64,000 nt of DNA from Mesorhizobium neociceri (GTDB taxonomy: Bacteria > Pseudomonadota > Alphaproteobacteria > Rhizobiales > Rhizobiaceae), in the NCBI RefSeq assembly GCF_013520985.1, contig NZ_JACDTY010000015.1:62001-126000 (forward strand). The letters are read 5' to 3'. Position numbers and translations under genes: made by a program. Positions 8,861 to 17,962 of this stretch are shown in pieces. The notes beneath the pieces were generated by a model. The model searched no databases. It was not told the origin of the DNA and saw only the letters and a list, made by a program, of their open reading frames with translations. How positions within the stretch are numbered: the stretch's first letter is position 1; every line of letters starts with the position of its first letter.

Positions 8861-9715
8861 ATGGACGACGATTTTTTCCTGGTCAGATTTTGGGGCGTGC
8901 GCGGCAGCATTGCGGTATCCGGGCCAGAATTCGTTCGCTATGGCGGCAACACAAACTGCATTGAGATGCGATGCGGCAAGCATACGCTTCTGTTCGACGC
9001 CGGCTCTGGCCTGCGGCCTGCCGGCAGGGCGTTTCAGGCGGCGGATGTGACCGATTTCGACCTGCTTTTCACCCATTGCCATTACGATCACATCATCGGG
9101 CTGCCGGCTTTTGCGCCGATCTTTGACCCGAGCGTCAAACTTACGGTTTGGTCCGGGCATCTTGCAGGACGCATGACGACCCGGCAGATGATCGATGAGT
9201 TCATACGGCCGCCGTGGTTTCCGGTGAAAATGGACGTCTGCAAGGCAAAGCTCGACTGCCGCGATTTCGTGTCCGGAGACGTGCTTCGGCCGCGCGAAGG
9301 GGTGGTGGTTCGGACCGCCAGTCTCACCCATCCGGGCGGCTGCATAGGCTACCGGGTCGAATGGGGCGGACGCGTCGTGGCGGTGATCACGGACACCGAG
9401 CACGAGCCGAACAAACTCGATCAGTCGGTGCTCGGCCTGATCGAAGATGCCGACCTCGTCATCTACGATTGCACCTACACCGAGAAGGAAATGGAACGCC
9501 GCCGCGGTAACGGCCACTCGACATGGCAACAGGGCGTCAAGCTCTGTGAAGCCGCCGGTGCGCGGGGGCTCGCGCTGTTTCACCACGATCCGACACGCAC
9601 CGACGAGCAACTGGACGCGATGGAGAAACTGGCCAAGGACAGGTTTGCCGGCGCTTTTGCGGCGCGGGATGGCCAGACGCTCCAATTCCCGGTCTCATTG
9701 CACAAAAAACGCTGA
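8861..9715 (+). CDS. MBL-fold metallo-hydrolase (possible cyclic nucleotide phosphodiesterase)
   Basis: Protein of 284 residues with the metallo-beta-lactamase fold. It begins with FWGVRGSI and YGGNTNC, followed by the metal site THCHYDH (about 70-76), a metal Asp in VITDTEH (about 177) and a late His in FHHDPT (about 240). This WGVRGS/YGGNT subgroup is related to RNase Z and PhnP and is often annotated as a cAMP-phosphodiesterase-like hydrolase; that activity is not proven here. ATG 8861 lies 23 bp after the cyclic-nucleotide receptor, so the two are co-transcribed. A role in ending a cyclic-nucleotide signal would fit the operon. Confidence 0.86.
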   Translation: MDDDFFLVRFWGVRGSIAVSGPEFVRYGGNTNCIEMRCGKHTLLFDAGSGLRPAGRAFQAADVTDFDLLFTHCHYDHIIGLPAFAPIFDPSVKLTVWSGHLAGRMTTRQMIDEFIRPPWFPVKMDVCKAKLDCRDFVSGDVLRPREGVVVRTASLTHPGGCIGYRVEWGGRVVAVITDTEHEPNKLDQSVLGLIEDADLVIYDCTYTEKEMERRRGNGHSTWQQGVKLCEAAGARGLALFHHDPTRTDEQLDAMEKLAKDRFAGAFAARDGQTLQFPVSLHKKR

Positions 9716-9737
9716 GCTATTTTTCCTCTCCTTGTTT

Positions 9738-9786
9738 GAGCATGATCTTATCCGAAAACCGGATTCCACTTTTCGGGATCATGCTC
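9738..9786. repeat. Dispersed palindrome, GAGCATGATC family
   Basis: Ten-base perfect arms (GAGCATGATC / GATCATGCTC) enclose a CCGAAAA...TTTTCGG inner stem. The element lies between the convergent MBL and deacetylase genes, where it could act as a bidirectional terminator. Related copies are at 29310, 41994 and 55708. Confidence 0.75.
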
Positions 9787-10540
9787 CAGCGGCGCTGCGT
9801 TCGATCAATGTGCTGATCGGAAGCCATGCGCAGGCTTCGGTCCGCGCGGTGACTGCGAACAGCCGTTCGAGGAAAAGCCATGCCGATTCATCATGGACGA
9901 GATGGTGAGTGAGCAGGCCGACCGGTTCGCCGCCGTCGAATGCCTGCTGCAATTGCGCGATGATGGCCTGAACCAACAGGCCATGATCGCGGCAGCCGCG
10001 CGTGCCATGCCAATCCATGATGTCGACATTGCTGTTGATGACCGCCAGGGAAGCCGGCTTCGGCGGGCCAAAGACCGATAATGCCGCAAACCCTATCGAT
10101 CCAAGGCCGGATACCACGCCGGCGTCGATCCTGTTCCAGGGTGGCACCAGCACCGGAACGGCACGTGCGCCGTGCAGGCCGGTCACGTGCGACAGCCCGC
10201 GAGCCAGTTCATCGAGCACCGCCCCGCGTGGCCGATGCGCGCCAAGCTCCTGCTTTTTCTGGTCCTCGGGCGCATGATTTCGGTGCGCCCAGCCATGAAT
10301 GGCGACGGTAGCATGCGGCGCCTCGTCAAGCCGGACGACAAGCTTCCCGTCGGTCTGGGCCGGAATGACGGCCAGAGTGACCGGAACCGCGAATTCAGCG
10401 GTGAGGTCGAGCAGCCGATCAAGCGCCGGCGTCGGATCCACGGCATCATCATCGCGCAGCCAGAACTCCGCCTTGCGGCCCGCCCGTTGCCGGCGCGCCA
10501 GTTCTTCCACCAAGGGCTGCCAGATCGGATCGGATGTCAT
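9779..10540 (-). CDS. Polysaccharide deacetylase-like protein
   Basis: Protein of 253 residues in the carbohydrate esterase 4/NodB-like superfamily. FWLRDDDAVD near residue 27 supplies the acidic catalytic and metal residues, and AIHGWAHRNHAP near residue 80 gives the H-x3-H metal pair. VLVPPWNRI is in the place of the usual RxPY motif. Cytoplasmic by sequence, with no signal peptide. Its start overlaps the stop of the upstream glycosyltransferase gene as ATGA, so the two are translated together. The likely job is to deacetylate an N-acetylated sugar or glycan intermediate; substrate unknown. Confidence 0.82.
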   Translation of the reverse strand: MTSDPIWQPLVEELARRQRAGRKAEFWLRDDDAVDPTPALDRLLDLTAEFAVPVTLAVIPAQTDGKLVVRLDEAPHATVAIHGWAHRNHAPEDQKKQELGAHRPRGAVLDELARGLSHVTGLHGARAVPVLVPPWNRIDAGVVSGLGSIGFAALSVFGPPKPASLAVINSNVDIMDWHGTRGCRDHGLLVQAIIAQLQQAFDGGEPVGLLTHHLVHDESAWLFLERLFAVTARTEACAWLPISTLIERSAAGA

Positions 10541-11625
10541 GAGACCGGGATCTTCCTGAGAAGTTCGGCCAGACGCGCCGCTGCACCACCGAGGGAACGT
10601 TCTTCGAGAACGAAACGCCTGGCCTCTGCGGCCATGATGGTTCTTTCGTCGGTACTGGCCAGAAGCCGTTCCATGGCGGAGGCGAACGCCGCGACATCGC
10701 CCGGCGGGGTGAGAAACCCGGTCTGGCCGTCCCGCACGACCTCCGGTACGCCGGCGATGTCCTGGGCCACCACCGGAAGGCCGGCGGCCTGTGCCTCAAG
10801 ATAGGCGACGCCATAGGCCTCGCCGTAACCCGGCCAGACGTAGATTCCCCCGCTGTAAAGGACATCCGGCACGGCCGCCGGCTCGATTGCGCCAAGCCAT
10901 TCGATACGGTCGGCGGGCAAGCCGGCGAATTGCGCTTCGACCTCGTCACGGGCAGGTCCGTCCCCGATCACCGACATGGTCCAGGGCAGGTGGCCGATCG
11001 AGCCGAGCGCTTGCGCCAGCATGCGATAGCTTTCGACTTTGTCGCCCGGGCGCATCATGGCGACGGTAACGAGGCGCGTCGGACAACCCCGTGACGGCAT
11101 TTCGCGAAATGCCGCGGTGTCGATGAAGGGCGAAAGCATGCCGAAAGTGGCGTCGGGAATCGCATCTGTCAGCCCCTGGCGATCCCTTTGGGTGAAGCAG
11201 ATGTTCAGCGCCGCCTGTTCGATGGCTCGCGCCACCAACGCCTGGCTATCGGCCCACAAGCCGGCGTTGCGTCGCCTCGAATAGGAAGCTTCCGCTGTCA
11301 CATAGGGGACAGCAAAGGCCGACGCCAGCTCAGGCCCGATCAAGTCGGGCGCCTTGTAATAGGGATGATAGGTGAACCAGAGATCGGGCTTGCCGTCACG
11401 ATGCCAAAGCTTGGTCAGCCGCGCGGCTTCGTCCGCGGCCTCGATCTTGAGCGCATCGAAACTTTTCGGCTCCGGCTGGCGTAGATAGAAGCGCAACTCG
11501 GATGCCAGTTCGACGCTATGCCCTGCGTACTCCAGCGCCTTGACCAGCATCCGTGCCATCTGGCGGTCGCCGGAGACGACGGGATGATTGGGTGACTTCA
11601 GCGGCGCGTAGAAGGCAATTCGCAT
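10537..11625 (-). CDS. Glycosyltransferase family 4 protein
   Basis: Protein of 362 residues, GT-B fold. The N-terminus MRIAFYAPLKSPNHPVVSGDR is a typical acceptor-domain opening. The C-terminal half has VWPGYGEAYGVAYLEAQAAGLPVV, which holds the EX7E-type donor site (about residues 255-278), and then AGVPEVVRDGQTGFL. It is the first gene of a two-gene operon with the deacetylase. It is transcribed divergently from the DUF3095 gene at 11718. A role in surface glycan synthesis is inferred from motifs and neighbours. Confidence 0.88.
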   Translation of the reverse strand: MRIAFYAPLKSPNHPVVSGDRQMARMLVKALEYAGHSVELASELRFYLRQPEPKSFDALKIEAADEAARLTKLWHRDGKPDLWFTYHPYYKAPDLIGPELASAFAVPYVTAEASYSRRRNAGLWADSQALVARAIEQAALNICFTQRDRQGLTDAIPDATFGMLSPFIDTAAFREMPSRGCPTRLVTVAMMRPGDKVESYRMLAQALGSIGHLPWTMSVIGDGPARDEVEAQFAGLPADRIEWLGAIEPAAVPDVLYSGGIYVWPGYGEAYGVAYLEAQAAGLPVVAQDIAGVPEVVRDGQTGFLTPPGDVAAFASAMERLLASTDERTIMAAEARRFVLEERSLGGAAARLAELLRKIPVS

Positions 11626-11717
11626 CGCGCGACCCTATCATCGGAAAGCCCGCGCAAGTCAATTTCGAAGCATGATCGACTTCACCTTCAAGAGCTGGAA
11701 TGTGCTATCTAATGCTC

Positions 11718-12878
11718 ATGGAAACAGCTGTCGCGTCCGACCCGTTCGTCGCTTCTTTGCCGGTCTTCGCAAAGTTCGAAAGCGTTGCCGATATCGACAA
11801 TTATCGGCCTCTGCCCGATGGCTGGGCGCTGGCCACCGCCGACATTGTCGGCTCGACCAAGGCGATCGAGGCGGGGCGCTATAAAACCGTCAATATGGCC
11901 GGCGCCAGCGTTATTTCGGCGCTGCTCAATGCGCTGGGCCGGCAAGATCTTCCCTATGTTTTCGGCGGCGACGGCGCACTCGTGGCGTTTCCCGGCTCGG
12001 CGCTTGAGATCGCCCGCAACGCGCTGGCTTCTGTCCAGAGATGGGTGGCGGACGAACTGGACCTGACCTTGCGTGCGGCAATCGTGCCGATAAAGGACAT
12101 AAGAGCGAAAGGCTTCGATGTTCGCGTGGCGAGGTTCCAGGCCTCCGAAGCGGCGTTCTATGCGATGTTCGCCGGCGGTGGCGGCAGTTGGGCGGAAGCC
12201 GAGATGAAAGCCGGACGCTACCGCATCGACCCTGCGCCGGCCGGTTCGCGGCCGGATCTGACCGGCCTCTCCTGCCGCTGGAACCCGATCGAAGCCCGGC
12301 ATGGCGAAATCGTCTCGATCATAGCCATACCGGGGGCGTCGCGAGACTTGCGCGGCTTTCAGTTTCTGGCTTCCGACATCATCGCCCTTGCCGGCAGGCA
12401 GGAGCGCGATGGCCACCCGGTGCCGGTGGATGGGCCGGCCTACAGCCTGTTGCCCGCCGGCCTCGATGTCGAGGCGCGGGCCACGGCGCCGCCAGGGCGG
12501 CGGTGGCGGGTGAAGCTGTGGGTGATGTTCCTGATGACGCTTACGGCTGTTACCGATAGATTTGGCTGGACGATCGGCCGTTTCGATCCAAAGGTCTACA
12601 AACGCGAGGTGGCCAGCAATTCGGATTTCCGCAAGTTCGACGACGGCTTGAAGATGACCATCGATGTCGACGCAGATGTCTTGCAACGGATCGAGAACCG
12701 GCTGAAACAGGCGGAAGAGGCGGGCATTTCCAGCTATGGCCTACACCGCCAGAAGTCGGCCTTGATGACCTGCCTCGTCATCTCGCCGCTGCAGCCCGAT
12801 CACGTTCATTTCATCGATGGCGCCGACGGCGGCTATGCGATGGCAGCGGCAAGCCTGAAGGCGAAGGCGCCGGTCTGA
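11718..12878 (+). CDS. DUF3095 protein, cyclase-homology domain
   Basis: Protein of about 386 residues. The N-terminal half matches the class III cyclase core as seen in DUF3095 proteins: LATADIVGSTK (metal Asp, about residues 37-47) and YVFGGDGALVAFP (second Gly-Asp turn, about 84). The usual N...R catalytic pair is not evident, so cyclase activity is uncertain. The C-terminal third (about 285-386) has WRVKLWVMFLMTL and looks like a separate domain. Three in-frame ATGs (11700, 11712, 11718) lie close together and none has a clear ribosome site; I chose the last because it gives the short N-terminus usual for the family. It stands alone between glycan genes. Confidence 0.8.
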   Translation: METAVASDPFVASLPVFAKFESVADIDNYRPLPDGWALATADIVGSTKAIEAGRYKTVNMAGASVISALLNALGRQDLPYVFGGDGALVAFPGSALEIARNALASVQRWVADELDLTLRAAIVPIKDIRAKGFDVRVARFQASEAAFYAMFAGGGGSWAEAEMKAGRYRIDPAPAGSRPDLTGLSCRWNPIEARHGEIVSIIAIPGASRDLRGFQFLASDIIALAGRQERDGHPVPVDGPAYSLLPAGLDVEARATAPPGRRWRVKLWVMFLMTLTAVTDRFGWTIGRFDPKVYKREVASNSDFRKFDDGLKMTIDVDADVLQRIENRLKQAEEAGISSYGLHRQKSALMTCLVISPLQPDHVHFIDGADGGYAMAAASLKAKAPV

Positions 12879-12993
12879 TGACGGCTTGCGGAAATCGATT
12901 TTCCGCAATATGCCTCGGCCATGGTTCTTTGGGACCCGGTGAGCCTCGCCAAGGACGCGGGTAGTCTGTCCGAATTGACGGGAAAGCAGTTTT

Positions 12994-14337
12994 TTGGACG
13001 CCTCACGATCGACATATGACCGTCTTTTGAACCGGATTTCGACGCGTTCCGCGCAAGTCGGCGTGATCGGACTGGGCTATGTCGGGTTGCCGCTGTCGGT
13101 TGCGATCGCACGCGCCGGCTTTCCGGTTTCCGGCTTCGACATCGAAGCCCAGAAGGTCGAGAGCCTGAACAACGGCCAATCCTATATCGAGGCGGTGACG
13201 TCGACGGCCCTTGCCGGCCATGTGGCGAGCGGACGGTTCCGCGCCACCGCCGATTTTGCCGAGCTGGCCGTCTGCGATGTCATCATCATCTGCGTTCCAA
13301 CGCCGCTGACCAAACACCGCGAGCCGGACCTCTCCTTTGTCAGGAACACGGCAGGCACCATCGCCAGGTATCTGCGTCTCGGCCATCTGATCGTGCTGGA
13401 ATCGACCACCTATCCCGGCACCACCGACGATGTGATCAAGCCCATACTGGAAGAAACCGGCTTGCGGTCGACGACAGACTTCTTCCTCGGCTTCTCGCCC
13501 GAACGCGAGGATCCTGGCAACCGCAGCTTCGAAGTCGCGACGATCCCCAAGGTGGTGGCAGGTGACGGCGTTGAAGCCGCGACGCTGGTGCAGGCTTTCT
13601 ACCAAAGCGTGGTCAAGACCGTCGTTCCGGTTTCCAGCACGGCGACCGCCGAAGCGGTCAAGCTGACGGAAAACATCTTCCGCTCGGTCAACATAGCCCT
13701 CGTCAACGAGTTGAAGGTCGTGCTCGGTGCCATGGGTATCGACATCTGGGAGGTGATCGAGGCGGCAAAGAGCAAGCCCTTCGGCTACATGCCTTTCTAT
13801 CCTGGCCCCGGACTTGGCGGCCACTGCGTTCCGATCGATCCCTTCTACCTGACGTGGAAGGCGCGCGAATACGAACTGCCGACCCGCTTCATCGAGCTGG
13901 CGGCGGAGATCAACACGGCCATGCCGCGTCATGTGGTCGATGAACTGGCGAAGGCGCTGGACCGGCGCTGCGGCAAGGCGCTCAGCCGCTCGCGCATCCT
14001 CATCATCGGGCTCGCCTATAAGAAGAATGTGCCCGACATCCGCGAAAGCCCCTCATTGCGGCTCATTGAACTCATCGAGGAATGGGGCGGCAAGGCTGAA
14101 TTCCACGATCCGCATGTTACCGAGATTCCGGCCACACGGGAGCATATGGCGATCAAGGGGCGTCGCTCGGTCGAATTGACCGAGGCGGCCTTGAAGCAGT
14201 TCGATGCGGTCGTCATTGCTACCGACCATGACGCGATCGACTATCAGGCGATTGCTGATCACGCTCTTTTGATCGTCGACACACGCAATGTTTTTGGCCG
14301 CCTCGGGCTAGCCCGAGAGACGGTGGTGAAGGCCTGA
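12994..14337 (+). CDS. Nucleotide sugar dehydrogenase (UDP-sugar 6-dehydrogenase)
   Basis: Protein of 447 residues that oxidises the C6 hydroxyl of a UDP-hexose, probably UDP-N-acetyl-hexosamine, to the uronic acid with two NAD+. The NAD-binding loop is VGVIGLGYVGLP (about 22-33), FSPEREDPGN lies near 168 and the catalytic Cys is in PGLGGHCVPID (about 271-281). The C-terminal UDP-binding domain carries IIGLAYKKNVPDIRESPS. Length is normal. The frame starts with TTG 12994 after a GGGAAA site; no in-frame ATG precedes the Rossmann loop. It would supply uronic acid donors for the neighbouring glycosyltransferases. Confidence 0.9.
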   Translation: MDASRSTYDRLLNRISTRSAQVGVIGLGYVGLPLSVAIARAGFPVSGFDIEAQKVESLNNGQSYIEAVTSTALAGHVASGRFRATADFAELAVCDVIIICVPTPLTKHREPDLSFVRNTAGTIARYLRLGHLIVLESTTYPGTTDDVIKPILEETGLRSTTDFFLGFSPEREDPGNRSFEVATIPKVVAGDGVEAATLVQAFYQSVVKTVVPVSSTATAEAVKLTENIFRSVNIALVNELKVVLGAMGIDIWEVIEAAKSKPFGYMPFYPGPGLGGHCVPIDPFYLTWKAREYELPTRFIELAAEINTAMPRHVVDELAKALDRRCGKALSRSRILIIGLAYKKNVPDIRESPSLRLIELIEEWGGKAEFHDPHVTEIPATREHMAIKGRRSVELTEAALKQFDAVVIATDHDAIDYQAIADHALLIVDTRNVFGRLGLARETVVKA

Positions 14338-14570
14338 CGGCGGCCGAGCCGGCGAATTTCTTGCCCGATGTCAGGATCGGGATTGCACTCCGCCGGCAGC
14401 CTCGCCACATAATGTTCCACGAGTTGAATGCGGTTACGCCTGTTTGCTTCCTGCAAGGACAGTTATTCGGGACATTCTTCGCCGGCTTTGCCCCCGAAGC
14501 CGGCTTCATTGACTTAGAGGATTTGGCAGATCAAAGGAGATGGCTCGTCTTCGACGGGTTTCGAGATAGC

Positions 14571-15911
14571 ATGAGCACAACGCAAGCAGAAATTTCCAGC
14601 ATTCTCATGGATAAGGTGGCCGATTGGCTGACCCAGTCGGCGCTGGCGGGCGATGACCTGGAAACATTGGTAAAGGGCTTTTGTGAGCGGCTGGCTGCGG
14701 CCGGCCTGCCGTTGAAGCGGGTGCATTTGAGCTTTTCGATGCTCCATCCGCTTTATGACGCGCTTGGCTTCACCTGGCTTCGCGGCCAGGGCCTGGAAGT
14801 GGAAGGCTTTCGCAGTGAGAACGGCGTGCATTCCGACAGATTCCTGACCAGCCCATACTACCATCTGCTCAGCAACAAGCTCGACCATCTGCGGCGCCGG
14901 CTCGACCCGTCGGTGCGGTCGGAGTTTCCTGTTTTCGATGAACTCAGGCTTATGGGCGTCACCGATTACATGGCTTTCGTCCATCCCTTCAACGGCGATA
15001 CCAGTCAGGGCATGATGGGGTCGTGGTCGACCGACGGTGCTTCAGGCTTCAGCGACAGCATGATTTCGGCGCTGCTGCGCATCCAGAACCATCTCGCTAT
15101 CGCAACCAAGATGGCGGTGCTGACCAAGCTCGCCGACAACATGATGACCACTTATCTCGGCGGCGACGCCGGCAGGCGCGTGCTGGACGGCCAGATCAAG
15201 CGCGGCGAGGGCGACACAATCCGGGCCGCACTGGTCATGGGCGATATGCGCGGGTCGACAAAGCTGGCCGAAACCTCCGGCCGCGAAATCTATATCGATA
15301 CGCTGAACCAGTTTTTCGATGCCATTGCCGCACCCTTCAATCGCAAAGGCGGGCAGATCATGAGTTTCCTGGGGGATGGCTTCATTGCCGTCTACCCCTG
15401 CGAAAGGCACCGCGCGCAGTCCGAGATCGCCTGCCAGGCTGCTCTTGCGGCTGCGCACAAAGCCAGCACGCGCATGATGGAGCTCAATCTGCGCAGAAAA
15501 GAGAAGGGGTTGGACGACATAAAATTTGGTATCGGCCTGCATGTCGGCAATGTGATGTTCGGCAATGTCGGGCTTACCGACCGGCTCACATTCTCTGTCT
15601 TCGGCTCGGCTGTAAACGAGGTTCAGCGCCTCCAGACCCTGACCAAGAAATATCCGCACAGCGTTCTCGCCAGCAAGGACTTCGCCGGCTATTGCGGCGC
15701 CAACAGCTGGCTGACGCTCGGCAAGGAGGAACTGGCGGGTATCAAGCAGAAGCTGACGGTGCTTTCACCCGATCTGTCGGGTGCTCTCGCACTCGATGAA
15801 GACGCTGTGCTGCAGCCGTTTCACGACCGGATATCGGATGCCGAGCAGGTCATGCTGCTTCATCGCGATGCCGCGCGGCTGTCGGCCGGCGACCGGAGGA
15901 AGCTCCAGTAG
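14571..15911 (+). CDS. Class III adenylate/guanylate cyclase-type protein
   Basis: Protein of 446 residues. An N-terminal region of about 190 residues has no recognised motif but contains a hydrophilic linker before the cyclase domain. The catalytic domain shows MGDMRGSTKL (first metal Asp, near residue 225), MSFLGDGFIAVYP (second metal Asp, near 266) and the Asn/Arg pair in FGSAVNEVQRL (near 346). The position that is Lys in adenylate cyclases reads Ser (IMSFLGD), and the purine-specifying Asp is replaced by Ser (FSVFG), so substrate choice is unclear. ATG 14571 has a weak ribosome site. It follows the sugar dehydrogenase by about 230 bp on the same strand. Confidence 0.83.
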   Translation: MSTTQAEISSILMDKVADWLTQSALAGDDLETLVKGFCERLAAAGLPLKRVHLSFSMLHPLYDALGFTWLRGQGLEVEGFRSENGVHSDRFLTSPYYHLLSNKLDHLRRRLDPSVRSEFPVFDELRLMGVTDYMAFVHPFNGDTSQGMMGSWSTDGASGFSDSMISALLRIQNHLAIATKMAVLTKLADNMMTTYLGGDAGRRVLDGQIKRGEGDTIRAALVMGDMRGSTKLAETSGREIYIDTLNQFFDAIAAPFNRKGGQIMSFLGDGFIAVYPCERHRAQSEIACQAALAAAHKASTRMMELNLRRKEKGLDDIKFGIGLHVGNVMFGNVGLTDRLTFSVFGSAVNEVQRLQTLTKKYPHSVLASKDFAGYCGANSWLTLGKEELAGIKQKLTVLSPDLSGALALDEDAVLQPFHDRISDAEQVMLLHRDAARLSAGDRRKLQ

Positions 15912-16066
15912 CCGCCACGAGCTGACCAGAACGCCTGGGTCGGCGGCCCGGTCGCAGGGTCCGTCGGGGAACTCGTTCGAATCCAAGTTGCTCTAGGCTG
16001 CCAATACGCTAGTCTCGCTTTGTTGGGGGGCGGCCGGCAGGCCGATAGAGTGGGGCTGGTGTGAGG

Positions 16067-17962
16067 ATGAGTTCGAGCGTGGATTTGCTGCGGATCGAGG
16101 ACGTTGGCATTTCTTTTGCTATTGTGGGGGGACCTTTGCATGCCGTCAGGCGCGCAAATCTTCGCGTCCTGCCCGGCAAGGTTACCGCGCTTGTGGGTGA
16201 GTCCGGTTCCGGGAAATCGGTTCTCAGCCAGGCCGTAATGGGGATTTTGCCGAACACGGCCCATGTTCGCGGCCGTATCCTGTTTTCCGATCCTGAAAAG
16301 CCCGGCACGACGCAGGATATCCTGAAGATGCCGCGTGATGGACCCGAAATCCGGGCGTTGAGAGGCAGCCGCATCGGCAAGATCTTTCAGGAGCCGATGA
16401 CATCGCTGTCGCCGCTGCACACGATCGGCAATCAGGTCAGCGAATCCCTGCAGATTCATACGCCCATGGCTCGAGCGGAGCGCAAGGCGCGGACCGAGGA
16501 AATGCTCAGCCTCGTCGGTTTTCCCAATCCCAAGCGCGCCTATGACATGTATCCGTTCGAACTTTCGGGAGGATTGCGGCAACGCGCCATGATCGCCATG
16601 GCGCTTATCTGCCGGCCCGCGCTGTTGATCGCCGATGAGCCGACGACGGCGTTGGACGTCACCATCCAGGCGCAAATCCTGCAATTGCTGCGCGGGCTTC
16701 AGACCAAGCTGAACATGGCAATGCTGCTGATCACGCACGACCTTGGCGTTGTCGCCAATGTCGCCGACGAGGTGGTGGTCATGTACCATGGCGAGATCAT
16801 GGAAGCGGGACCTGTGGAGGCGATATTCCGCCGGCCGGGTCACCCTTACCTGAAGGGCCTGATGGAAGCCGTTCCGCATTTCGACCTGAAGCCTGGCGAA
16901 AGGCTAAAGGCGCTCCGCGAGGTGCCGGTGAATGTCGAGAACCTGCTGGGCAAGCAGACGGCGCCGGCATCGAAGGGGTCGGACGACATCCTGCTGTCGG
17001 TCAGGGATCTGAAAAAGGTCTACACCACCCGCAAGTCCGGATGGTTCGGCGGGAGCCATCAAACCTCCGTTCGCGCCGTGGACGGCGTGAGCTTCGACAT
17101 CAGGCGGGGTGAGTGCCTGGGTCTGGTCGGCGAAAGCGGCTGCGGCAAAACCACGGTCAGCAAGATCCTGATGCGGGCTGTTACGCCCAGCGGCGGCTCC
17201 GTGGTCTTCAACGGTCGCGAAGGGCCGATCGACGTGCTGGATGCCGAGGGAGACGCCCTGCGCTTGCTGCGCGCGAAAATCCAGATGGTCTTCCAGGATC
17301 CGGTTTCGTCGCTCTCCCCCCGCATGACGGTGGAGAACATCTTGAGCGAGCCGCTGGAAATCCATCAACGGGGCAATGACGCCTCCCGACTGGCCACCGT
17401 CAAGAGCCTGATGCAGGCAATCGGGCTCGATCCGCGCTTCATCAAGCGCTATCCGCACAGTTTCTCCGGCGGGCAACGTCAGCGTATCGGCATCGCGCGC
17501 GCGTTGGCGCTGGGGCCTGAACTGCTGATCTGCGACGAGCCGGTTTCGGCGCTCGATGTCTCTGTCCAGGCGCAGATCCTGAACCTTTTGAAGGACCTGC
17601 AGAAGGAACTGGGCCTGACCTACCTGTTCATATCCCACAATCTGGCGGTGGTGGACTACATGGCGGACCGCATCGCGGTGATGTGCGGCGGGCGTATCGT
17701 TGAGCTTGCGCCGCGCGAAATTCTGCTCAGGAAACCGATCCACCCCTACACGCGCTCACTGCTGGCCGCAGTCCCTTTCCCCGATCTCGACCGGCCGATG
17801 GATTTCAATACGCTGAAGCTCGGCGGCGCTTCCGACACCAGCGCATGGGGACCGCAATTCCGCGACGAGGGCGAAGAGGATATGCTGTCGCCGCTCGATC
17901 TTGGCGGCGGCCACCTCGTGCTGGCCCGACGTTCGGCCGATATCAGAGAGTTACGCCATTGA
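16067..17962 (+). CDS. Peptide-type ABC transporter, fused dual ATP-binding protein
   Basis: Protein of 631 residues with two complete ABC ATPases in tandem, like YejF or a DppD-DppF fusion. Domain 1 has Walker A GESGSGKS (about 48), LSGGLRQR and LLIADEPTTALD. Domain 2 has GESGCGKTT, FSGGQRQR and LLICDEPVSALD. Each half ends with the HPYLKGL/HPYTRSLL element typical of oligopeptide transporter ATPases. It powers uptake of a peptide or similar solute through the two permeases encoded downstream. ATG 16067 is preferred over GTG 16061. It is the first gene of a four-gene operon and overlaps the next gene by 4 bp. Confidence 0.92.
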   Translation: MSSSVDLLRIEDVGISFAIVGGPLHAVRRANLRVLPGKVTALVGESGSGKSVLSQAVMGILPNTAHVRGRILFSDPEKPGTTQDILKMPRDGPEIRALRGSRIGKIFQEPMTSLSPLHTIGNQVSESLQIHTPMARAERKARTEEMLSLVGFPNPKRAYDMYPFELSGGLRQRAMIAMALICRPALLIADEPTTALDVTIQAQILQLLRGLQTKLNMAMLLITHDLGVVANVADEVVVMYHGEIMEAGPVEAIFRRPGHPYLKGLMEAVPHFDLKPGERLKALREVPVNVENLLGKQTAPASKGSDDILLSVRDLKKVYTTRKSGWFGGSHQTSVRAVDGVSFDIRRGECLGLVGESGCGKTTVSKILMRAVTPSGGSVVFNGREGPIDVLDAEGDALRLLRAKIQMVFQDPVSSLSPRMTVENILSEPLEIHQRGNDASRLATVKSLMQAIGLDPRFIKRYPHSFSGGQRQRIGIARALALGPELLICDEPVSALDVSVQAQILNLLKDLQKELGLTYLFISHNLAVVDYMADRIAVMCGGRIVELAPREILLRKPIHPYTRSLLAAVPFPDLDRPMDFNTLKLGGASDTSAWGPQFRDEGEEDMLSPLDLGGGHLVLARRSADIRELRH

